A stretch of 64,000 nt of DNA from Osedax fenrisi (lineage: Eukaryota; Annelida; Polychaeta; Sabellida; Siboglinidae): the NCBI GenBank assembly GCA_964019155.1, contig OZ025244.1, positions 40,540,389-40,604,388 of the forward strand, read 5' to 3'. This document shows, one piece after another, positions 1 to 56,420 of the stretch. Every line of letters starts with the position of its first letter. Within the stretch, counting starts at the first letter, position 1. The notes beneath the pieces were generated by a model. The model searched no databases. It saw only the letters and a list, made by a program, of their open reading frames with translations, and was not told the DNA's origin. The translations under genes were made by a program, and so were the position numbers.

Positions 1-1143
1 TTTTTATTATATAACTTATTAAGAGTTATGGTAGATACTATTTTTGATAAGGTATATTAATCAGTTCATTTTTAGAAGATAGAAGAACCGAGTTAAAACA
101 AATCACGAATTAATAATATGTATACAATTAGATAAAATAACTGATTTTAATGACGGAAATATTAATTTTAAATAGTAGAAATTTATATATATAAAGCTGA
201 ATATCATCAATATATTACTTAGATGTAATTAAAAATTATATTGAATGACTAAATTATTTTAAATTTGTTAAAATTATCTATACATAAATTAAAAAAACGA
301 TATATTTCATTTTTAATATTATACAGTATCTATTATATACGAATCCTTTACTCCTTTAAAACCTTATCATAATTTAATTTAGAAATCTATAGTTTATGTT
401 ATATAATGGATAATAGCTCTAACCCAGTAGCTGAGCATCTATATTATATCTTAAGTTGTATTAATTTAATATGAGAAAGTGGGCGTATGTTTACAAGTGA
501 CTATTTTAATAGTTAATGCTATTTTTCTTAAACATGTTGACAATAGATTTTACAATATAAATATATAACTGATTAGAATTCAACCTAGAAATCTGTAAAC
601 CATATAGAATATTCTAAATTAGCTATATTATTAGATACATTTTTTCATATTCGATCCTCATATAAAATATTTGTATTTAATACAAGTTTAATATTATTTA
701 AATGAACAAAATAATGTAGGTTTAAATAATAGTTAGCTCTTTAAATAAGTTTCAAAATTATTGGTAGAGTAAAACTAAAAAATTCTGATCAGCCGGATGA
801 TATTTTATTATAAATTATTCTTAATTTAATTTATATATATATATATATCTATTCTAATATAAATTAACATTATTAATCTTATACATATTATTATTGGTCG
901 TCTATAATTCACTCATCACCATCAGAAATAATAATACACTTCATACAACGAAATTCCTTTCCTCTTGATCATATTTAATTTCAATTTTTTTAAATTTATC
1001 ACATCACTTTATATTTATATCATATCCTAATCATACTACTTATTAGTCATACTTCAATTATGTCATTCTTTCTTTTCACTTCAACGATATTTAATATAAT
1101 AATACTATTCTTAATAATAACTAGAATTTACCCTTATATATTT

Positions 1144-1181
<38 letters not shown>
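1144..1181. repeat. (TA)n microsatellite
   Basis: An uninterrupted TA run in the gene A intron just downstream of exon 3. A second TA tract lies at about 1360-1391, followed by a short (AAT)n. TA runs of this kind are everywhere in the window and are listed separately only when long. Confidence 0.9.
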
Positions 1182-1203
1182 GTTAATAACGATGTATACC
1201 AAC

Positions 1204-1286
1204 AGTATTCATTAGATGTGATATATGTTTAGTTATTTCTAAGCATGTAGGAGAGTTACAGTAATTTATGTTGCCGACTTTTCTTA
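1204..1286 (-). CDS. M13 peptidase gene A, exon 3 (CNSPTC exon)
   Basis: The exon encodes the short segment between the membrane anchor and the catalytic ectodomain, with the paired cysteines CNSPTC and the following helix EITKHISHLMNT. In M13 enzymes these two cysteines form the first disulphide. The acceptor reads gaag (minus strand) and the donor gttggt. The exon is 83 nt, takes two bases from the previous exon's split codon and ends on a whole codon. Gene B has an exon of identical length and borders at 12896-12978; six of the 27 codons differ, four of them changing the residue. Exon 4 of gene A must lie left of the window. Confidence 0.82.
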
Positions 1287-1355
1287 CTTCAGATATATTT
1301 CGTGGTTCTATGTATATATAAGCATTTATACATATATAAATACATATATGTATTA

Positions 1356-1393
<38 letters not shown>

Positions 1394-1849
1394 ATAATAA
1401 TAATAATAATCAGAGTTTAGGAATAACCCTGGATAAACGAAGAAGCATAGCTTATCAATACGTTCATTCAGTGTGATTATTAGGGGGGGAAACCAGATAT
1501 AAAATTTAAATAATATTAAATAAGATATTTGATTTTTATTTAATTTCTATCCAGGATATCATTATAAAAATAGCCATACAAAATGTTTACCTCGAAAAAT
1601 GTATACCGATTATAAATGAAAGTTGATAAGGTTGTATTGACTATGAGGATTTTGAGATACTATATCCAATACCTGAAATAATTTATTTTCACCAAGAATA
1701 AGACCATTGGCAACAATTTCCCCCTCACAACAATTGCAAATTCATCACCAAAACGAACCATTACAGGCCACACAAATAATTAATATAAAATACTCGAGAA
1801 TATATTATATTAAAAATAAAAAATAAAAATTAGACTTCCTTGATAAACA

Positions 1850-3560
1850 TTAATACCAGATAGAATGTTGTATACAATTTAAATAAAATGTAATATGTAA
1901 GTAATTAAGGTTTATAAAACCATTACAATTTAAAACAAAGTACACAAATAAAATTTGTAAAAAATATCACAATCATTCTCATCGTGTAGTTAAAATAAAT
2001 AATTCTATAATATGTTACCTACAAATATTTAAACCAATACAACACTCAAATTAAACTTGTATAACAATTTAAAAATATTAAAAAAACCATAATATTAAAA
2101 TAGAAAATCTAAAATATAATATTTAAATTATTAAAATAATATGATAAATTATTTAAATTTGTTTTAAATGTATTCATTTTAGCAATTTTTCTTATTTTTG
2201 TGATCATCTGTTATACATCATCTATATTTGATAAACAAAATACTTTCATTCGTTCAGTTCTATAAAACATACTTTCATTATAAGATTTAGATTTATAAAA
2301 CAATTGTAAATCAATATGTAACACATTATTACTAACTCGAAACATGAATTTTATATTATTTATTAAAAAAATATCGTCAAATTAAGAGAATTTAAAATAG
2401 TATAGAAATTTGTATATATAGAATAATTATTACTAATACATTGTATTGCTCTTTTTAGTAAAATTAAAATATTTTTTAAACCAGATCTGAAGGTATTCCC
2501 TCCAAATATGTTATCAATAATTAAGTTGTGATAACAAATAAAACATTATATAATAAATATAAGATTTAATATTTAATTTATTTTTAACTTAGTGTAAATT
2601 TTCTAGAAAGTTTACTTAAAACATAATTGATTTGAGACTTCCAATTCATTTTACAATTTATAATGACATATAATCATTTTATTTCACTGATTTGTTTAAC
2701 TTTAATGTTATTAATATTCTTTAATTCCAGATAAATATTTCTTATTAATTTCTTATATTAAATAATAATATATTCGTTTTACTATTAATAAGTGACAATA
2801 TATTTACATTCAACCACTGGTATAGTTTGTTTATATTAAATTGAATATTGTTTTTTAATTCTAATATATATATATATATATATATATTTGAAAAAATTAA
2901 TTTGTATAATCGGCAAAATAACTTATTTAAATTTATCTGATATATACGGAAGGTCATTAATATACAACATAACTAATAACGGACCTAGTACAAATGATGA
3001 TGTTCACCATATTTTATATAATTATAATTTAGGTCAGTATTATTATATCTAACAAATTGAAGACGATCTGAATACGATTTTATTAATTTTAGCGCTATCT
3101 CTGATACCATAAATATAAATCTTATTGATTAAAAAATCATGATTGAGTGTATAAAAGGTTTTGCGTAAATCCATTGAAACTAAATGTGTATTACTGGTTT
3201 ATATGTTACATTACAATACATGTTATCAATTACATAATGAATACCATTGCCATATCTGGTCGGCCTAGTTACTAGTGGTATAGTGGTACAACCCATACTG
3301 AAAATGGTATCAATAAAATAATCATTATTACTCTTTTATTACCAACTAAAATAAATCGACTACGACTTATGAATAAACACTAATATTATATACAAAATCA
3401 TTAAACGCATAATAGTAGAATTAGGAGATTTATATATCTCACTTATTATAATAAGTTTAGTATTAATAAGCATATTTAATACATATATACTAACTATATC
3501 TACAAAATCTCGCATTGGATAAGTTAAATTATATAATGTATTACAATGTAAATGTTCTTG
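1850..3560 (-). mobile_element. Degenerate non-LTR retrotransposon (jockey/CR1-like RT) in intron 2 of gene A
   Basis: On the minus strand broken frames read a reverse-transcriptase core, LGPLLVMLYINDLPY (near 2960-3000), followed by the C-terminal RT segment with INKLYQWLNVN and SKTN (about 2770-2850), then a tail segment near 2200-2340. Stops and frameshifts are frequent, so the element is dead. Gene B has no counterpart at this place: intron 2 is 2.9 kb in A and 1.2 kb in B. The element therefore entered A after the inverted duplication or was lost from B. Confidence 0.65.
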
Positions 3561-3582
3561 TATATATATATATATATATATA

Positions 3583-3884
3583 TTGTTATTGTTGTTATTG
3601 TTATTTTTATTTGGTGGAGTCCTTTCATCCCATCCAGGAACTTAGATGAAGTTTTCACTTATAACCATATATGGCTCTAATGTCCCTTCGAAGCCGCTCT
3701 CATGTTAAGGCATCCATGGTTTTAACGAGAGCCGATCATTTATTTATACACAATTATATAAGATCACTTCTAAATAATATTATAAGACCCATTTTATAAA
3801 ATTAATTAATGGTCCGGACGAGGATCGAACCCGTGTCCTACTGCTTGAGGGTCTGACGCCTTAGCCACTGAGCCACACAGGCAG
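3583..3884 (-). mobile_element. tRNA-derived SINE, family 1, full-length copy
   Basis: Read on the minus strand it starts with a tRNA-like head holding an A box (GTGGCTCAGTGGCTAAGGCG) and a B box (GGTTCGATCC). A 200-bp body follows and ends in a (TTATTG)-type tail, here seen as attgttattgttgttattg on the plus strand. The same unit occurs at 39294-39598 and 35671-35935, and as damaged copies at 5944-6155 and 10398-10633. The head is followed by unrelated sequence and a repeat tail, which marks a Pol III SINE rather than a tRNA gene. Confidence 0.85.
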
Positions 3885-4163
3885 TTTATATATATATATA
3901 TATATATATACATATATACATATGAGTGTATACGTGTATACATTTATATGATGATATAATACAAATATTAATACATTATCTGAAATAATAATATTATTAT
4001 ACCATAATATTTCTTAAAGATAATAAATTAATAATTAATAATAGATCTATATAAAATTATTCAATTTTATATTAAAAATATGAAATATAAATGTTAGTAT
4101 CCTGAAACTAATATTTATTAGTTTCACATGTTATAATATAATGTATTAATAATAACCACTAAC

Positions 4164-4306
4164 GAGCAAGTAAAGTAGAATTTAGTATTTTAGTTGTATT
4201 TTTTGATGAAACTTCACTTTTATCGCTGATCCATAGTACTTGTCCAGACAGCAATAGTATATACATAGCCATACAAATATTCAATACTAATAATATAATT
4301 CCTACA
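4164..4306 (-). CDS. M13 peptidase gene A, exon 2 (membrane anchor)
   Basis: The exon supplies the single signal-anchor segment of a type II membrane protein: a hydrophobic run starting VGIILLVLNICMAMYILLL, then a polar lumenal stem with QVLWISD and potential N-glycosylation sites. It is 143 nt. It begins by completing the Ser codon split with exon 1 and ends one base into a codon completed by exon 3. Borders atag/tgtagg and gctc/gttagt are identical in gene B (11562-11704). The hydrophobic half is almost unchanged between A and B, while the stem carries most of the roughly ten amino-acid changes. Confidence 0.85.
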
Positions 4307-4385
4307 CTATTAAATTATTATTATTACCAAATATATATTAAATAATAATTTATAGAAGTATATTATGATAGTATAAACTATGGAA

Positions 4386-5600
4386 TATTTGTAGGAAATT
4401 GTCCAAAAACTATGAATAACATTTTTGTAAGGAGATATAATAAATATAGATATTCAACTTTTAATTATACTTTACCATATATAAAACATACACGATATCA
4501 TAATTCAATATTATTTTCTGGTCCAAAAAAATGGAATGAAATTATTAAAAATCCATGTATTTCAATGCATTTAAAAAATAATAATTTTAAAAATATTTAA
4601 AAAAAATACCTCTTAAAACAGTATTCATAGATATTATTCATATACATTTTTTAATAGATTTATTCTTCTTCTTCTTTTTATTCATTTATTTTAATATATT
4701 TATTTACTCATTGTTTATTTGTTTATAAAAGTATTTTCCCCTACAGTATTAACTTTAAAAAAAAAATCTCTAATCTTTATTATATATTATCTTCATTTTT
4801 ATTTCGTTTATATAAGGTATTTTTATTTTCAGTATTACAATTTTTAATACATTTATTCTTCTTCTTTTTATTCATTTATTTTAATATATTTATGTACTCA
4901 TTGTTTATTGTTTATATAAGTATTTTCCCCTACAGTAATAACTTTTTTTTAAAAATCTTTAATTTTTATCATATATAATCTTCATATTTTATTTCGCCTA
5001 TATAAGGTATTTTTTCTTTTCAGTATTACAATTTTTAATAAATTTATTCTTATTCTTTTTATTCATTTATTTTAATATATCTATTACACATTGTTTATTT
5101 GTTTATAGTAAGTATTTTCCCCTACAGTATTAACTTTTTTTTCAAATAATCTTAAATTTTCATTTTTATTATATATTATCTTCATGTTTTATTTCGTTTA
5201 TATAAGGTATCGTTCTTTTCAGTATTATAATTTATATATATATATATATATAAATAATCATTAATTCAATTATTAATTTAAAAAAAAACAAAATTAAAAT
5301 CACAAAAAATAATGAAATCAAAAATATTATTTTTGTTTTATGTTAGGTATTCAGGTGCAATTCCATTTTTTATTTTTAACAATTTATACAATGACCTCAT
5401 ACTTTCTCTCTTTTTAGAGACATTTTAATTTTTTACATTCTTAAATATATTTATATTTTATGAGAATCTAGACTATCCAAAAATATGATGATTGGGGAAA
5501 TTCTAGTAAAAACATTAACTTGTTTATTAATGTCCCCATCATTCCTAGCCTGTTAGAGAGGAATGATAAATCTGATTTATTTATTTATATGATAAAATCT
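4386..5600 (+). mobile_element. 3' end of a non-LTR retrotransposon inserted in intron 1 of gene A
   Basis: An open stretch at 4412-4600 ends with the typical C-terminal tail of jockey/CR1-like ORF2 proteins: positively charged start, then SILFSGPKKWNEI. Long untranslated 3' sequence follows, containing a three-fold tandem duplication, and the element ends near gaatgataaatctgatttatttatt. Flanking DNA on both sides matches the uninterrupted gene B intron near 11470-11505, so the insertion is specific to the A copy. Confidence 0.65.
4650..5235 (+). repeat. Three tandem copies of a ~190-bp unit inside the LINE 3' region
   Basis: Each copy starts with a pyrimidine-rich attcttctt stretch, passes through tttattcatttattttaat, cattgtttat and attttcccctacagta, and ends in tttcgtttatataaggtat and cagtattacaatt. 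Copies begin near 4655, 4853 and 5040 and differ by scattered substitutions and small indels. Each unit contains a strong pyrimidine-rich acceptor-like motif (ttttcccctacag). Confidence 0.8.
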
Positions 5601-5943
5601 GAAAATAATAAAAAATATCAAATTTGTCTTTAAATACTTTAAAATATCTTAGATTGAAAATTACTAATTTATATTTTATTAACTGCATATATATTGACAT
5701 ATGACATATGACATATTTTATAAAGCTATATATGATGCATCATTTTGCGGGAAAATTCATTGAAGATCTACCCATAATATACATATTAACTATTTGTATT
5801 GTTCAACACACTACGGAGAAAATATATGTATATTAATTTTTTAACAATTATTTAATTTATTATTTTTATTTATATTATTATCATTACATATAAATGTTGT
5901 GTTAATATAATTAGTTTGTTTTCCTCGTTATACTTTTTCATGA

Positions 5944-6155
5944 GGTGTAATACACTGGTTAAAGCCACGTTCGGACCATGACAATAGGTCTAAAAATAAT
6001 ATATAGAAGTGATATTTTATAATTGTGTATAAATAAATGATCAGCACTCGTTAAAATCGTGATGCCTTAACACGAGAGTGGCTTCGTTGGGACATTCGAG
6101 CTATATCGTTGAGTCTAAACTTTATTTAAGTTCCTGGGTGGGATGAACTTTACAT
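5944..6155 (+). mobile_element. SINE family 1, 5'-truncated copy in the left arm
   Basis: It matches the body of the full SINE at 39294-39598 from just before the B box to the terminal hexamer region (ttcctgggtgggatgaa). It is the mirror partner of the copy at 10398-10633, so it was already present before the inverted duplication. Confidence 0.75.
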
Positions 6156-6297
6156 ATAGTAGTATGTATTTTAATATTAATACTATGAAACAAATACTAA
6201 TAACTTTATTAAAAGATATAAATATATTATATTATATCTGTTAATTATTATACTCATTCGTTCATTTTAAATTTCACATAATATATAATTAATTTAC

Positions 6298-6410
6298 CTC
6301 GTAGAATATTTATTTCGTAATCTTACATTAGGTTTTGATACGTTAATTCCAGTATTATCTTGATTAATACTAGTATGATAATTATATTTCATATAATTAG
6401 AGTCATCCAT
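6298..6410 (-). CDS. M13 peptidase gene A, exon 1 (start codon, cytoplasmic head, 66-bp shorter than in B)
   Basis: The frame starts ATG at 6410 with MDDSNYMKYNYHTS and ends KPNVRLRNKYST at an acgag/gtaaat donor. This is the cytoplasmic N-terminus of a type II M13 enzyme. It is 113 nt against 179 nt in gene B. Exactly 66 nt (22 codons) are missing between two copies of the hexamer aatact, so the frame is kept. The ATG, the first residues and the donor are conserved between the two divergent copies, which supports this start. The function of the head is not known. Confidence 0.75.
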
Positions 6411-6711
6411 ATTGTATAACTAAATTTTAATGTAGGTATTTATTACATATAAAATAGTTATTTCTAAAGGTAATATAATTATTAGTTAAATATTGTAATA
6501 AATCGCAATAACAAATATTATTATATATCTAGTTAGATTTAAAATTTATTAATGTAAATAAATTAAATTGATTAAACTGATATAATTTAACTACAAACAA
6601 TATTAAGCAATTTATAACATCAATCACATGCAATTAGGATTCTCTTCATCCGTAACCTACATATTTTACCTTAAAAAACTCATCGTTAAACTGATGCAGT
6701 TATAGGTGTCG

Positions 6712-6974
6712 TATAGATGGGCATATATGACGCTATAGTGTGGGAATGGAGCTTTATATGGGGACCCTTCATAGTAGGCTAGACGACTGAGAGGTGAAGG
6801 TATGAGATTAATACCTGGTTAATCAAAAATTGTCAAAAGACAAAGGTAAAAATTGGATATTTAGAAATAGATTGTCTAGTATATACTGAGAGTCAAGTTT
6901 CTATTCTCTCTGAAGAGTTAGTGAAAAGTCTTGATCTATATATATCAACATATCCTGTTTTAGAGTTAAAGACG
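6712..6974 (+). mobile_element. Gypsy-like aspartic-protease remnant (left copy)
   Basis: Mirror copy of the 9514-9771 remnant. In broken frame it encodes EIDCLVYTESQVSILSEELV, which resembles the retropepsin segment D[ST]GA-x-[VI]-S-x-[LI] of gypsy elements, with the catalytic DTG replaced by YTE. An in-frame stop near 6780 and another near 6975 show it is dead. Confidence 0.55.
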
Positions 6975-6976
6975 TA

Positions 6977-7956
6977 ATATGGATGAATATTATTCATTGA
7001 ATATACTTTTTTTTTATATAATTATTATAATAATATGTCATTATTTTGAATATATTTAATAATATATTAGTATAATTAAATATATATCGGCCTCTTAATA
7101 TAGTTTATATAATTAATACAATGAGATTTGTAAAATGTAATGATAATACAATTAATGATACAATTGAAACAGTAATAGTGATACTAGGTACATATTTTAA
7201 TTTTTACAAAGAATTATCACATTTGAGTTTATAATTTATGCGGATATAACATTAAATAGATACATTTTTAAATAAAATTATGTATAAAATGTTTTTTTAA
7301 ATTACATACGTTATAAATTAGATGTTACTCGCATCATAGCTATGCATAGAATGTAAGACTAAAATATCCTATTGATTTGTTATATATTAGTAATGAAAAA
7401 TTAATTTTCATTATACAAATAATAATTTAAAATACATTTTAACATTTTATAGTTTGATACGACTATATTATATACAACAAATGTGCCATAAATTATACCA
7501 TATGTACGTGTCGCTATTAATTTGTTGAGTACAAAATTGAAATAAACAATTGCACGGGTTCAAGTAATATATCTTTCCTTTATAGAAACATCTGCTAATA
7601 TTAATCAATTTATATTTTCCCAGATAGAATAAAGAGGTATTCACACGATCAATAAAATACTTGTAATGTAATATAAAAATAGATATACAATATGTCGTAC
7701 AAAAGTTTGAAAGCGACAAATGATATACTATTTTCTACGTTTGTACGGAACAAATATAAAACATTATATTTTTGGTACGACACTTTCACACAACAAAAAT
7801 TACACATGATAAGTATTTTATGAATCGTATTTTATGATAATATAAATATGGATGAATATTATTCATTGAATATACTTTTTTATTTTATAATTATTATAAT
7901 AATATCTCATCATTTTGAATATATTTAATAATATATTAGTATAATTAAATATATAA
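6977..7956. repeat. ~980-bp segment bounded by 111-bp direct repeats
   Basis: The sequence atatggatgaatattattca plus about 90 further bases occurs at 6977-7087 and again at 7846-7956 in the same orientation with only a few differences. It begins exactly where the left arm of the inverted duplication loses similarity to the right arm. The interior (7088-7845) contains no recognised protein; a minus-strand open stretch at 7719-7468 has several cysteines but no family likeness. It could be a small LTR-like or tandem insertion. Confidence 0.6.
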
Positions 7957-8314
7957 CTAATATATAAGTAATCAGAGTCCTAGCCGAAGATATTTAATAA
8001 TAGATTGTCTAAGCATTCTAAATAGCGCAATATAGGCCTCTAAATAGAGTATGCAATTTCTCGCTATATTTATATGTTCACAATTATTATTTCTCACTTA
8101 TAATATAATATACTAAATATATACATTCTAGAAATGTGTGTTTTATATTTTATTCATTATACTATATAGTATGAATATATATATTTAATAATTATTATAA
8201 TGTTTTTTAAAAGTATGACCTAGAATATTAAAATTGAAAGTGTGTTATTAATATTTAGTTCAAACCACCTGTATAATTATAGATATACACATATATTTGT
8301 TTCTTATAAACTAT

Positions 8315-8345
<31 letters not shown>

Positions 8346-9513
8346 TTTATTGATTAGAATCAAAACGATGGATAAGAATAAATAATAATGACAGAAATAT
8401 ATAAATAATAGTTAGCAAAAATAAATAAGTTGTGATTTACACACACCGAAAGTAAATAAAATAATAATAAAGCAATATTTGGGATGTTGATCAAACGTGC
8501 TGAACACATCATCAAATATAATACATATATATATATATATAAAAGTACTTAATACAATTATGTATACAATTTATTAATATATAGTTTATATTATGTATGT
8601 AACATAATGTGTGTATGAATATGATAAAAGTGTAACACGTAATATTCTAATTTAACAATACACAAAACTATTGTTATAAATAAAATATAAATAAATATTA
8701 AATTAAACCATACATTTTCAAATCCTTTGATATTTATTCATAGTCTCGGTTTCTTATTGTTTTATTTATGTATTTATCAGATGACACATTCCATATAGAT
8801 GGATATTCTTTAATAGCATTAATTAGTAAATATAAATCTATATTCATGTTAATATCGTAATATAATAAATTTAAATTATATTTAAAAAATTATAAATTAT
8901 AAATTAATATTATCTATAAATGCTATGTGTCAATCACACAAATTTTAAAACGCCTATTACGCGCGGAAAAATGCAGAAAATATTGAACATGTTCAAAAAA
9001 AGCGGCGGAAAGCTGTGTAATTTGTTGAACATTTACAATTCTAACGTAATTCCATAGAAAAACGCAACGGAAAAAGCTGCGGAATCACTGTGTGCATGCC
9101 CCTTTAGTACTACTTATCTATCTAGTTCTTCACTGATTATACATTAGTGGGTATTATTCTCTGATAATCTTGAGCGACTGATAAAGTATCAATCGTTATA
9201 ATATTAAATTATTATATACTTGCCCACCCTAATGGTTCTTCTTTAGTAATAAATAACTATCTATGTTCCTCTACTGTAATCTCTAATTGTTCTATCATTT
9301 CCTATATCTCACATCCTATAAGGAATTTAATCGCAATTATTTATATTCCACCTACACCTTCCGAATGCTCGCCCTTATATCTACTAATTATGGGCATACG
9401 TATTAAATACCTCCCATTAGATGAAACTACAATCCCCACTCCATTAAACATATTCCCATTAGTTCAAATATCTATATGTATATAATATTATTTATTACCT
9501 TTAACCCATTTGC
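7957..9513. other. Central spacer between divergent M13 genes A and B
   Basis: No recognised gene. It holds a (GATA/TAGA)n tract at about 8317-8341 and a short (TA)n near 8524. A local CpG-containing, GC-richer block lies at about 8940-9110, with repeated cggaaa- and gaaca-type words. A stretch from about 9230 to 9513 may be more of the decayed gypsy element on the minus strand. The two start codons face outwards at 6410 and 10090, so any shared promoter should lie in or near this spacer; the block near 9 kb is the only visible compositional candidate. Confidence 0.5.
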
Positions 9514-9771
9514 CGTCTTTAACTCTAAAACAGGATATGTTGATATATCTAGATCAAGACTTTTCACTAACTCTTCAGAGAGAATAGAAACTTGACTCTC
9601 AGTATATATTAGACAATCTATTTCTAAATATCCAATTTTTACCTTTGTCGTTTGACAATTTTCGATTAACCAGGTATTAATCTCATACCTTCTCCTCTCA
9701 GTCGTCTGGCCTACAATGAAGTGTACCCATTTAAAGCTCCATTCCCACACCATAGCGTCATATATGCCCAT
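9514..9771 (-). mobile_element. Gypsy-like aspartic-protease remnant (right copy)
   Basis: A minus-strand frame starting MGIYDAMVWEW, open for about 99 residues (9771-9472), contains IDCLIYTESQVSILSEELVK and LELKTANG. The order and spacing fit a retroviral-type protease of a gypsy element: an IDTGA-like box, then the flap region. The catalytic Asp-Thr-Gly is degenerate. Only this fragment of the element is visible in the duplication arm. Confidence 0.55.
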
Positions 9772-10089
9772 CTATACGACACCTATAACTGCATCAATTT
9801 AGCGATGAGTGTTTCCAAGGTAAAATATGTGAGGTTACGGATGAAGGAAATCCTAATTGCATATGCTTGAACTTATGAATTGTTTAATATTGTTTGTAGT
9901 TAAATTATATAAGTTTAATAAATTTAATTTATTTACATTAATAAATTTTAAATCTAACTAGATTTTATATTTTATATAATAATATTTGTTATTGCGATTT
10001 ATTATAATATTTAACTAATAATTATATTACCTTTAGAAATAACTATTGTATATATAATAAATACCCACATTAAAATTTAGTGATATAAT

Positions 10090-54719
<44,630 letters not shown>

Positions 54720-54757
54720 ACTTCAGTAAATTGTATTTATAAATTTTAAAATTTAAT

Positions 54758-54763
54758 AATAAA
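54758..54763 (+). promoter_or_regulatory. Polyadenylation signal AATAAA of gene B
   Basis: AATAAA 39 bases after the stop codon. The same hexamer is conserved at the same distance in gene C (63116-63121, minus strand). Confidence 0.6.
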
Positions 54764-54935
54764 TTGACTTAATATTAGTAATTAACATTATTTTTTAATA
54801 ATAACATATAGTAATGCATCAATATTAGTAAGTTTTTAAATGTTATATATAAATTGATATTTAATAATATATATATTATAATTAAATTTACATATATATG
54901 ATAGAAATCATTAAAGTAAACGTGATATAAGCTAC

Positions 54936-55379
54936 GCGCGCATTGAATGTGCACGACTCACGCTGATTATTATATGGGATTCGTATTATATTCAGATTGA
55001 TGATGACGTGTTTCTAAGATTGCTAGAAAAAGGTTCGTGGATGATAATAAGATAGGTATTATGGCATATTGTATATAATGTATATTTGTATAATTGATAA
55101 GGTTTTGTTGAATAAACTATAAAAACGAACGAATATTTAGTCTCTTCTTCATTTGGCTCAATCGGCGGGATAGTTTAAAAACCGCGTATACCTGGACTGT
55201 CAGAGAAAGGAAATAACGTTTCCAGCAACCTCTAGTAGAAACGATAACAAACACAGCATATAAAGCATATATTATTTAATATACGTTAAAATATATACGT
55301 ATGTGTTAAAATCGGTTTATGTAAATATATAGAGATATATATACAAGATGATTATAATATATATATAAACTTTAATGCA
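54936..55379. other. Intergenic stretch before the gypsy remnant
   Basis: GC-richer than average at 54936-55030 and 55140-55250 (acgcgcgcattgaatgtgc; ggctcaatcggcgggatag). It may include a 5' LTR and primer-binding region of the following gypsy element, but no matching 3' LTR was found. Confidence 0.35.
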
Positions 55380-56420
55380 ATGTAATGATAAATACCGGTG
55401 CAGATATATCGTGTTTAGATGTATGATGGTTTCATAAGACGTATAGGGGAATTCTGGTTAGAAAATTGGACGTGATAATAAGAGGGGTAACTGGAACAGA
55501 TATTCTATACGAAGGATATGTACAATTATCATGGTTAGGTGTATTAGAGGAGATAATGATATTAGGCAAGTCAGTAGGAAATAACATATACTAACAGTTA
55601 GGATGAAGCCTGATATTAATATCATGCCAGGAGTAAGTCAGATGGTAGAGAGTTACAGCGGAAAGTGAAGTAGTGTAGGATTGATAGAAGGATTAAAAAG
55701 AGGAAGTATAGTAGTAAGTACATGTCTATAGATATATATGTCAGTAGATGGTATCCTCTGGGTAGATTAATGTAATTATTCAGAAAAAGAAGTGTTGATT
55801 CTATCTGGTGTTTAAGTAGCGACGTTATAGTAGATGTTGTAGTGATGAAAGAGGATGACAGAGAGATAGAGCGATATGTAAGGGTAGAAATTGATGTAAT
55901 GTCACATAATTTGACTATATGTCAATTATCGTAAGTAGAGGAGCAAGTCAGTATACATTGCCGAGTTGACAGATGTGTATCAAGTGAGACTTCTTCCTCA
56001 TAGAATACCGCCCAATCAGTGAGAAGAAGTCAAATAATATATCGACGTTCATTTGGAGGCAGGCATAATAAGACCGAGTACTTCACCGTATAGTAGTCCG
56101 ATGGTTTTAGTGAAGAAGAATTATGGGAAATTAAGGGTGTGTGTAGATTATAAGCAGTTAAATGCAAACAAATATAACAGATGAAAAGATAAAAACATAA
56201 AAATGTTATGAATTTTCTTTTCTATACTAGATTTATCTCAAAGGTTTCTTACAATGCGTATTAGATAAAGGAGATATACCTACGCCAGTTTTAAGTTGTG
56301 GCACATACGGTCTCTACGAATATACTAGAATAACTAAGGGATTAATTTCTGCTTCCGCTGCATTCTTTCGATTGATAAATTTATTATAAAATGTTTGAAA
56401 TACAGTGAATACCGACACTA
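55380..56420 (+). mobile_element. Gypsy-type LTR retrotransposon remnant (protease and RT)
   Basis: Plus-strand frames give the retropepsin motif INTGADISCLDV (55386-55424), then a linker. The hallmark RT start GIIRPSTSPYSSPMVLVKKN and LRVCVDYKQLNANK follow (56064-56170), then FSILDLSQ and, after frameshifts, GTYGLYEYTRITKGLISASA (56214-56360). The order PR-RT and the motif 'G.I..S.SPy.SP...V.KK...R.CVDYR.LN' identify Ty3/gypsy. Multiple stops, and the YxDD, RNase H and integrase parts are missing or unreadable. Confidence 0.8.

Larger units (their letters stand above)
1..6974. repeat. Left arm of the large inverted duplication carrying the 5' half of M13 gene A
   Basis: Reverse-complement similarity to 9514-13835 can be followed at many separate anchors. 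They include all three gene A exons, the tract around 880-1290 (against 12880-13330), the motif near 800 (against 13460), the first 120 bases (against 13700-13835), the SINE remnant and the gypsy-protease remnant. The arm is longer than its partner because it gained a LINE piece (about 1850-3560), a SINE (3583-3884) and a LINE tail (about 4386-5600). The outer end lies beyond the window. The inner breakpoint is at 6974. Confidence 0.85.

Noticed and set aside
5690..5715. Short direct repeats (tgacatatgacatatgacatat) and GACTATA triplets at 18075-18100
   Set aside because: Three to four units only; not a CRISPR array or meaningful satellite.
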